Positions 7,703-12,305 of a stretch of DNA of 12,305 nucleotides are shown piece by piece. The notes beneath the pieces were generated by a model. The model saw nothing but the letters and a program-made list of their open reading frames with translations. It did no database searches and was not told the origin of the DNA. The DNA is from Candidatus Benthicola azotiphorus (GTDB lineage Bacteria; Gemmatimonadota; Gemmatimonadetes; Palauibacterales; Palauibacteraceae). The stretch covers positions 1-12,305 of the forward strand of contig CANPVW010000275.1 in assembly GCA_947581745.1 (NCBI GenBank), given 5' to 3'. Every line of letters starts with the position of its first letter. Position 1 is the first letter of the stretch. The position numbers and the translations under genes were made by a program.

Positions 7703-8914
7703 GTGGTTAATGGCATGTCAGGGTCGCGGGCCCAGCGCCTCGGCCTTTCAGCCGGGACGTGTGCGTTCATCGGCCGGAAAGCACTTGGCACGGCCCTGCT
7801 CTTCTCAGCGTGCTTCTGCCTGCCCGCCGGCGCGGCCGCCCAGACCGTGCCTTCCGAAGAGCAGGTGATGGCCATCCAGCCTCCCCGCTTCCCCCTCCCG
7901 CCGGAGGCCGAGAGCGCCGATGTCGAGCGTTTTTCGTATGTCGTGTATGGCGACACCCGGGGACGGCGGGACGGTTGGGATGTCCAGTACGAGCACTCCC
8001 TCGTCATCGAATCGATGCTGCGCACGATCGCTTCCCTGCGGGAGGGGCCCGACCCGGTGCGGTTCGTGCTCCAGAGCGGCGACGCCGTGGTGGACGGACG
8101 GGACCCGGCCCAGTGGAACGTGAGCTTCGTCGGCCTCATCAACCGACTGACGCAGGAGGCCGGACTCCCTTACTTCCTCGCCCCCGGCAACCACGACCTG
8201 ACCAGCGCAGAGGAACTGGACGCTCCGGGACGCCTGCAGGGCCTCAGCAACTATCTGTCCGCCGTGTCCAAGCTGATTCCGCCGGACGGCGCGACACGCA
8301 GACTGGACGGTTATCCGACCTACGCGTTCGGATACGGGAACACGTTCGTGCTCGCGCTGGACTCCGACATCCCTGAAGACTCCACCCAGTACGCCTGGAT
8401 GGCTGCCACGCTCGAGGGGTTGGACCGCGGACGTTACGATCACGTGGTGGCCCTCTTCCACCACCCCGTGTATTCGTCGGGGCCCCACGGAGCGTCGCAC
8501 GTCGAGCGGGCGACCGCGGCGATCCGAGAGTACTGGATGCCCCTCTTGCGCGAGCAGGGAGTGGACCTCGTGTTCACGGGGCACGACCACGTCTTCGAGC
8601 ACTGGACAGAGCGATATCTGGACGACAGCGGCAACTGGAGGCGCCTGGACCAGATCGTGACTGGAGGTGGAGGGGCGCCACCCTACCGATACGAGGGCGA
8701 GCCGAATCTGGACGCCTATCTGAAGGCCGCGGCGTCCGATTCCCTCAGGATCACTCATCTCGTTCGACCGGGCCCCGAGCCGGGCGACAACCCCTATCAC
8801 TACGTGGTGGTCCACGTGAACGGTCCCGACGTCTGGATGGAAGTGCTCGGCGTGGCCTGGGGAAGCGACTTTCAACCCTATCGCAGCGCGCGAACCAGTC
8901 TGTCCGAGCCCTGA
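7703..8914 (+). CDS. Secreted calcineurin-like metallophosphoesterase
   Basis: A 403-residue enzyme with an N-terminal signal sequence: hydrophobic core about 28-40 (LGTALLFSACFCL), likely cut after AGAAA (Ala46). The metallophosphoesterase motifs are all in order: YGDTRG (82-87), SGDAVVDG (125-132), GNHD (162-165), FHHPV (252-256) and FTGHDHVFEH (291-300). These residues normally hold two metals and act on phosphate esters; the substrate is not readable. In the first motif Arg86 replaces the family's common His (DxH). Start is GTG 7703 with GGGAGAGG 4 nt upstream; an in-frame ATG at 7715 is an alternative. The gene lies 54 nt before the small membrane gene, so it may share its transcript. 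Confidence 0.9.
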   Translation: MVNGMSGSRAQRLGLSAGTCAFIGRKALGTALLFSACFCLPAGAAAQTVPSEEQVMAIQPPRFPLPPEAESADVERFSYVVYGDTRGRRDGWDVQYEHSLVIESMLRTIASLREGPDPVRFVLQSGDAVVDGRDPAQWNVSFVGLINRLTQEAGLPYFLAPGNHDLTSAEELDAPGRLQGLSNYLSAVSKLIPPDGATRRLDGYPTYAFGYGNTFVLALDSDIPEDSTQYAWMAATLEGLDRGRYDHVVALFHHPVYSSGPHGASHVERATAAIREYWMPLLREQGVDLVFTGHDHVFEHWTERYLDDSGNWRRLDQIVTGGGGAPPYRYEGEPNLDAYLKAAASDSLRITHLVRPGPEPGDNPYHYVVVHVNGPDVWMEVLGVAWGSDFQPYRSARTSLSEP

Positions 8915-8968
8915 CGGGTCGGGGACACCTTGACGCACAAGTCGGTCCCGTAACCAGCGAGTCGCATC

Positions 8969-9136
8969 ATGGAATTTCTCAACTTCGTGCTCATCGCGTG
9001 GACCGCCTGGCTCGTGTGGCGCCGGCCGGATCGCGAAGGACGCGCGTTCGGCCTTCTCATCGTGAGCTGCCTGCTCATGGCGCTGCTGTTCCTCGTCGGC
9101 ACGCACACGTCGTTCGTGCCCGGGATCAACCTCTGA
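8969..9136 (+). CDS. Two-helix mini membrane protein, DUF5993-like, upstream of DsbB-like gene
   Basis: A 55-residue protein, MEFLNFVLIAWTAWLVW..., with two hydrophobic stretches: residues 3-17 (FLNFVLIAWTAWLVW) and 27-43 (FGLLIVSCLLMALLFLV), joined by a charged turn (RRPDREGR). A short tail ends SFVPGINL. Its stop TGA (9134-9136) shares one base with the ATG of the next gene (TGATG), a classic coupling overlap. From memory it resembles small DUF5993 proteins found next to DsbB-like genes; that assignment needs a search. Its role could be to assist or stabilise the DsbB-like protein (inference). Only a weak ribosome site is visible before the ATG. It has one Cys in the second helix. Confidence 0.75.
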   Translation: MEFLNFVLIAWTAWLVWRRPDREGRAFGLLIVSCLLMALLFLVGTHTSFVPGINL

Positions 9137-10626
9137 TGGCCGTCTCCCAGCGCCGGGTCCGCGACGCCCTCACCTGGCTCGTGATCGCCCTCACCGCGGT
9201 TCCGGTAGGGGGGGCGGTGGTCCTGGCCCTGGTTCACGGTGACACCCCCTGCATCCTCTGCTGGGCTCAGCGCACCTCCATGGCGCTGATCGCGCTCGTC
9301 GGCCTGTTCATCGTTCGCTACGGCCCCCGACCCCGGTACCTCGGCACGGTCGTACTGCTTGCCACATGGGGCGTGTTCATGGGGCTCAGGCACTCGTCGC
9401 TCCACCTGGCACGTGATATCGGACAGGGATTCAGCGCCCCCTTCTTCGGCATGCACACCTACACGTGGGCGGGGCTCATCCACTGGGTGGTGCTGCTGTC
9501 GATCGGCGTTCTGCTCTTCCTGCTCCGCGAGGACAGAGGCGAGAGCTGGCCCAAAGAGCCGGGTCGCGCAAGCCGATTCGCCATGGGTCTGTTCGTCGTC
9601 GTGGCCGCCGCCAACGCGTTCCAGGCGCTCGCCACCACCGGGCCTCCCCCGTTCATGGGGCAGGCCGATCCGGTGCGCTTCTCACTCGATCCCCGGCGCT
9701 GGGTGTGGGGGAACGAGGAGCTTGCCGGGCGGCTGTCGCTGCGCGGATCGTGGACCGTCCCGGAGCCCGACGCCGCCGATCTCGACCCCGACCCGGCACA
9801 CGGGCCGCTGCCGGCCCCGCCGGAGCTCCCCATCACGGGCTGGGAGCGGATCGGCGTGCCGCTATACGGGGCGCTGAGCGGCCTGGCACACGATCCGGAA
9901 ACCGATCGTTACCTGGCCGTCACGGACCGGTACGGCGTGTACCTGCTCGACGGAACGCTCGCTCGCACGCTGCACCACGTCACGGTCGATCCCGGGTTCA
10001 GCATCGATCTCTCACCTTTCGCCGGGGCCGCGTTCCTCGGCGACACGCTGGCCGTGCTGTCCACCAACAAGAGCTACGCGCTGCTGCGGGCGGACAGCAC
10101 GGCGGATGAAGCCCTCGAGTGGAGGCACTTCAGGGAGACTGACGGCGCGATGCGGGAGCTCCGGCTGGGCCGGTTCGCCACGGTACGGGCCCGGCAGATG
10201 TACGTCCTGTCGCTGGCGTTCGATCCGTCGGCGGACGAGCTGATCACGGTGGCCGTGCCCAGCCCGCGGCACCGGCGTCTGGTGGTTTCACGATTCGCCC
10301 GCGGCGATCTCATGCTGAGCTCCGAGTTCGAACCCCGCCTCGGGGCCGACCTGACGCTCGGTGGAGACGATCGTTCCCTTGCGGAGTACGTCGTCGTGGG
10401 CGCGGTGGCGGAGGACGGGCTCCTGTACGCCCTGAGCGCCGCCTATTCGACCCTGCTGGTGATCGACCTCGGCGAGCGAACGGTGCGCGCGGCCTACGCG
10501 GTGCCGGGGCTCGAGCAGCCCGTCGGTCTGGCGGCGCGAGGTCCCCAGCTCCTGGCGGCCCAGGCGGACGGACGCATCGCCGTGCTGGAGCGGCCGGGGG
10601 CGTGGAGTCCGACGGCCAAAGAGTAA
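9136..10626 (+). CDS. DsbB-like membrane protein fused to a periplasmic propeller-like domain
   Basis: A 496-residue protein starting at ATG 9136; an earlier in-frame start at 8998 would translate the small gene's DNA in a wrong frame and is rejected. Residues 1-165 look like DsbB: helices about 13-32, 48-61, 69-83, 112-130 and 147-165, with DTPCILCWAQR at 36-46. Cys39 and Cys42 would sit in the first periplasmic loop, as in DsbB, which passes electrons from DsbA to quinone. The second DsbB Cys pair is absent: the loop 84-111 (GLRHSSLHLARDIGQGF) has none. After the fifth helix, about 330 residues (166-496) are predicted periplasmic, with repeats of propeller style (GLAHDPETDRYLAV, AFLGDTLAVLSTN, SLAFDPSADELITV, LYALSAAYSTLLVIDL). 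Fusion and missing Cys pair suggest a variant thiol oxidase or reductase. Confidence is high for the DsbB-like part and moderate for the fold of the C-terminus. Confidence 0.85.
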   Translation: MAVSQRRVRDALTWLVIALTAVPVGGAVVLALVHGDTPCILCWAQRTSMALIALVGLFIVRYGPRPRYLGTVVLLATWGVFMGLRHSSLHLARDIGQGFSAPFFGMHTYTWAGLIHWVVLLSIGVLLFLLREDRGESWPKEPGRASRFAMGLFVVVAAANAFQALATTGPPPFMGQADPVRFSLDPRRWVWGNEELAGRLSLRGSWTVPEPDAADLDPDPAHGPLPAPPELPITGWERIGVPLYGALSGLAHDPETDRYLAVTDRYGVYLLDGTLARTLHHVTVDPGFSIDLSPFAGAAFLGDTLAVLSTNKSYALLRADSTADEALEWRHFRETDGAMRELRLGRFATVRARQMYVLSLAFDPSADELITVAVPSPRHRRLVVSRFARGDLMLSSEFEPRLGADLTLGGDDRSLAEYVVVGAVAEDGLLYALSAAYSTLLVIDLGERTVRAAYAVPGLEQPVGLAARGPQLLAAQADGRIAVLERPGAWSPTAKE

Positions 10627-10749
10627 GGTCCGGTTGGACGGGCGCGACGCGCTGCGGGCGTTCGATCCTGCATTAACTCCCGGCCATCTCCCATAGCTTT
10701 CGCACGGTCCGCCAGTTCCGCGCGGTCGCGTCGACCCTGAGCAGCTTCT

Positions 10750-11196
10750 GTGCCCGGGTGGCGAGTTTCGAAGTGCCGTAGCCATCGGGCGCAGTCCACT
10801 GGCGGGTGCTCGGCAACCGCCCGGGCAGCGGCGGACGGTGCTGCCGTCAACTGCAAGATCAACGTGAAGGCGACGAACTCCGGCACGCGTACCGTCGCGA
10901 TTTCCCGGGACAGTCAGGTGCGATCGTGCATCTGGGGGTGCGGCGGTTTCGGTCCGTGGAAGCAGCTCGACCAGTCCATATGGATCGATCCCGGACAGAC
11001 CAGGAACTGGACATACGATCTCACATTCCGCTGTGACGTAGGCCGGCAGTACCGCTTTCTGGTGAAACAGTTCGACTCGCAGCGAAAGCTCCTCAACCAG
11101 ATCTGGTACTACCATCCCAACTACGGCGTCACCACCGACTACGGCGTCACAACATCGAAGTCATTGGACCTGGGAAATCTCAGCCGTTTGTTCTAG
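10750..11196 (+). CDS. Unrecognised secreted-looking protein with four conserved-type Cys, possibly 5'-truncated
   Basis: Residues 33-148 look like a compact beta-rich domain (VNCKINVKATNSG, SCIWGCGGFGPWK, IDPGQTRNWTYDLTFRC, YRFLVKQFDSQ, IWYYHPNY) with Cys35, 60, 64 and 94. That fits an oxidised extracellular domain. However, the first 30 residues from GTG 10750 are polar (SKCRSHRAQSTGGC) and contain no signal peptide, and an in-frame TGA stands at 10738. Either a start further in is used, or the gene has lost its 5' end. A short tandem unit, YGVTTDYGVTTSK (about 11126-11161), is coded by near-identical 18-nt units. It sits 123 nt after the DsbB-like gene. No family is recognised. Confidence 0.5.
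   Translation: MPGWRVSKCRSHRAQSTGGCSATARAAADGAAVNCKINVKATNSGTRTVAISRDSQVRSCIWGCGGFGPWKQLDQSIWIDPGQTRNWTYDLTFRCDVGRQYRFLVKQFDSQRKLLNQIWYYHPNYGVTTDYGVTTSKSLDLGNLSRLF
11126..11161 (+). repeat. Two near-identical 18-nt tandem units
   Basis: CTACGGCGTCACC... is followed by CTACGGCGTCACA...; the shared 12-mer CTACGGCGTCAC appears twice, 18 nt apart. It codes for YGVTT twice within the preceding gene. It may be a recent duplication. Confidence 0.6.
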
Positions 11197-11232
11197 AGCT
11201 GCTCAGGGGAAGGGGGCGCCCGGGCGGACCGG

Positions 11233-11249
11233 GTGCGGTGCTCCCGCAC
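11233..11249 (+). terminator. Hairpin after 10750-11196
   Basis: GTGCGG and CCGCAC form a 6-bp stem around TGCTC, 36 nt after the stop codon. No T-run follows. It is a weak terminator candidate. Confidence 0.3.
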
Positions 11250-11361
11250 TACGAGCCGCCGAAGGTCGCGCAGCATCACCACTGACCTCGCGCCTGTCAG
11301 GGGACTCCGAGCCGATTCGGATTCCGGCAACTACCCGTCGGGCGTTCCCGGTGCTTGCTCA

Positions 11362-11377
11362 CCGGAGCTGGCTCCGG
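11362..11377 (+). promoter_or_regulatory. Small hairpin just before the DUF188 start
   Basis: CCGGAG-CTGG-CTCCGG is a perfect 6-bp stem with a 4-nt loop, ending 13 nt before the ATG at 11391. No clear ribosome site is seen there, so it may affect translation initiation. It could also be chance in GC-rich DNA. Confidence 0.35.
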
Positions 11378-11390
11378 CGATCTTCGGCGC

Positions 11391-11846
11391 ATGAAAATCT
11401 GGATCGACGCCGACGCCGCGCCGCGCGAAGTGCGGGACGTAGTATACCGCGCCGCGAAGCGATTGGGGCTCGAGGTGACGCTGGTCGCCAACCAGTCGCT
11501 GTCGGTGCCACCCGCTTATCCCATGGTCTCGGCCGTCCGCGTCGACGGCGGGCCCGACGTAGCGGACGATCACATCGCGGACCACGCGGAGAGCGGCGAT
11601 CTGGTAGTGACCCAGGACATCCCGCTCGCGGCCCGTCTGGTCTCGAACGACGTCGTGGTGATAGACGTGCGGGGCACGGAGCACACCGAGGACACGATCG
11701 GGCCGCGGTTGTCGGTCCGTGATTTCATGGACGAGCTGCGTTCGACGGGCGTCGTGACGGGCGGTCCGCCGCCCTTCGACGCGAAGGCGAAGCGTGAATT
11801 CGCGTCGGGGCTGGACCGCGCGCTGACCCGAATGATGAGGTCGTAG
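11391..11846 (+). CDS. YaiI/YqxD family (DUF188, UPF0178) protein
   Basis: A 151-residue PIN-like-fold family protein of uncertain function. It opens MKIWIDADAAPREVRDVVYRAA, matching the family's start (M-x-I-W-x-DADA). Further family marks are VTLVANQ, GPDVADDHIADHAESGDLVVTQDIPLA and LRSTGVVTGGPPPF, with a conserved Asp set (Asp6 and Asp8 near the start, then Asp residues of VADDHIAD and TQDIPLA) that suggests a metal-bound nuclease-like site. The family's usual Cys in DADACP is Ala here. The longer open frame begins at 11355, but ATG 11391 fits the family start. It is followed after 16 nt by the DUF3127 gene, so an operon is likely. Confidence 0.9.
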   Translation: MKIWIDADAAPREVRDVVYRAAKRLGLEVTLVANQSLSVPPAYPMVSAVRVDGGPDVADDHIADHAESGDLVVTQDIPLAARLVSNDVVVIDVRGTEHTEDTIGPRLSVRDFMDELRSTGVVTGGPPPFDAKAKREFASGLDRALTRMMRS

Positions 11847-11847
11847 T

Positions 11848-11855
11848 GGAAGGAG
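11848..11855 (+). promoter_or_regulatory. Ribosome binding site deciding a TTG start
   Basis: GGAAGGAG stands 7 nt before the TTG at 11863. It is a near-perfect Shine-Dalgarno and strongly supports the rare start codon, since no ATG or GTG is better placed. Confidence 0.8.
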
Positions 11856-11862
11856 ACGAGCA

Positions 11863-12219
11863 TTGGATCTGAAGCTATCGGGCCGCGTGGTGGAGATTCT
11901 CGATGAGCAGTCCGGCGAGGGCCGCAACGGGCCCTGGCGCAAGCGGGATTTCATCCTCGAGACGCCGGGCGACTATCCCTCCAAGGTGTGTATCACGCAG
12001 TGGGGCGACGACATCGACAAATTCGCCGTCTCCGTGGACGAGGAGCTCGTCGCCTCCATCGACATCCGGAGCCGCGAGTACCAGGGCCGCTGGTACACGG
12101 ACGTGAAAGCGTGGCGGGTGGAGCGGCCGCAGGGGACGGGTGCCGGTCCGTCCCCGGATTCCCTGGACCCACCGATGGAGGAGTTCCCGGGCGTCGACGA
12201 TGAAGATCTGCCGTTCTGA
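11863..12219 (+). CDS. DUF3127 OB-fold-like protein with SSB-like tip
   Basis: A 118-residue protein starting at TTG. Residues about 1-86 match DUF3127: KLSGRVVEILDEQSGEG, GPWRKRDFILETPGDYPSKV, TQWGDDIDKF and REYQGRWYTDVKAWRVE. The family is predicted to have a nucleic-acid-binding OB fold. After a Pro/Gly/Ser-rich linker (about 89-106) the C-terminus ends VDDEDLPF, resembling the acidic DDDIPF tip by which SSB recruits partner proteins. That tail role here is an inference. Good ribosome site and 16-nt gap to the DUF188 gene favour a shared transcript. Its stop lies 14 nt from the converging tRNA-like end. Confidence 0.9.
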   Translation: MDLKLSGRVVEILDEQSGEGRNGPWRKRDFILETPGDYPSKVCITQWGDDIDKFAVSVDEELVASIDIRSREYQGRWYTDVKAWRVERPQGTGAGPSPDSLDPPMEEFPGVDDEDLPF

Positions 12220-12233
12220 GGCGGGTTGCGGTA

Positions 12234-12280
12234 TGGGCCCGGGTGGATTTGAACCACCGACCTCACGCTTATCAGGCGCA
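12234..12280 (-). tRNA. 3' half of tRNA-Ile(GAT), lacking its D-arm
   Basis: Reading the minus strand, TGCGC-CTGATAA-GCGTG is the anticodon arm with GAT in the loop. AGGTC is the variable region, GGTGG-TTCAAAT-CCACC the T-arm, CGGGCCC the acceptor 3' strand and A the discriminator; CCA is not encoded. The preceding 25 nt (12281-12305) show no pairing D-arm, and the 5' acceptor strand GGGCCCG is absent from the visible sequence. CTCAG and GG motifs of a D-arm occur (12292-12303), but no D-stem forms. So it is either a remnant tRNA half left by an integrated element to the right, or a decayed tRNA; an intact gene ending beyond the window is unlikely. Confidence 0.6.
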
Positions 12281-12305
12281 TAAACGGGGATCCGATCTGA
12301 GACAC

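Noticed and set aside
8915..8968. Weak hairpin GGAC...GTCC between the phosphoesterase and the small gene
   Set aside because: Pairing is short and interrupted; not enough to call a terminator.
7805..9106. Long minus-strand frame opposite the phosphoesterase
   Set aside because: The plus-strand gene carries all catalytic motifs and the signal peptide; the minus frame is only a GC-rich shadow.
8998..9135. N-terminal extension of the DsbB-like gene from a start at 8998
   Set aside because: The added residues are Arg/Ala/Pro-rich with no membrane or signal pattern, and this DNA codes in another frame for the convincing two-helix small protein ending exactly at the 9136 ATG.
11973..12305. Minus-strand open frame from the right edge
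   Set aside because: It runs through the tRNA half (giving the artefactual VVQIHPGP) and then opposite the DUF3127 gene.
12281..12305. Complete tRNA gene with a D-arm, or Illumina adapter contamination (AGATCGGA)
   Set aside because: No D-stem pairs in these bases. The adapter match covers only 8 bases and then diverges (TCCCC), so it is taken as chance.

Overview
This is a GC-rich chromosomal window with dense, short-spaced genes, lipoboxes and a kinase–TolB-like–TPR protein. The mix (soluble Ser/Thr kinase with TolB-like and TPR parts, DinB, DUF4382 lipoprotein, DUF3127, CxxC DsbB-like protein) suggests a soil- or marine-type bacterium near Gemmatimonadota. That placement is an inference from gene style, not from a marker gene. 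Most genes look ordinary and vertically inherited. No insertion sequence, CRISPR array, phage gene or rRNA is visible.

Layout. (1) 2-1462: 3' portion of a secreted lipoprotein with Ig-like repeats and a propeller-like block set inside the second repeat; a U-less GC hairpin follows. (2) 1549-4360: DinB-family protein overlapping by 11 nt a Ser/Thr kinase with TolB-like and TPR regions. (3) 4370-4831 (minus): small polytopic membrane protein, convergent with the kinase. (4) 5099-5644: DUF1697 protein, convergent with an unrecognised minus-strand gene (5658-6137). (5) 6138-6618: the only long gap, then a DUF4382 lipoprotein ending at a strong hairpin. (6) 7703-10626: secreted calcineurin-like phosphoesterase, a 55-residue two-helix membrane protein, and a DsbB-like membrane protein fused to a large periplasmic propeller-like domain. 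The last two overlap as TGATG. (7) 10750-11196: a Cys-containing, secreted-looking protein without a recognisable signal peptide. (8) 11391-12219: a YaiI/YqxD-family (DUF188) gene and a DUF3127 OB-fold gene with an SSB-like acidic tip, probably one operon. (9) 12234-12280 (minus): the 3' half of a tRNA-Ile(GAT), with normal T-arm, anticodon arm and acceptor 3' strand, but no recognisable D-arm before the window ends.

The most unusual elements are the DsbB–propeller fusion with its coupled mini-membrane protein (likely envelope thiol/redox chemistry), the propeller inserted in an Ig-like lipoprotein, and the half tRNA, which may be the footprint of an integrated element lying to the right of the window. 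Cooperation between neighbours is well supported only for 8969-10626, 1549-4360 and 11391-12219.
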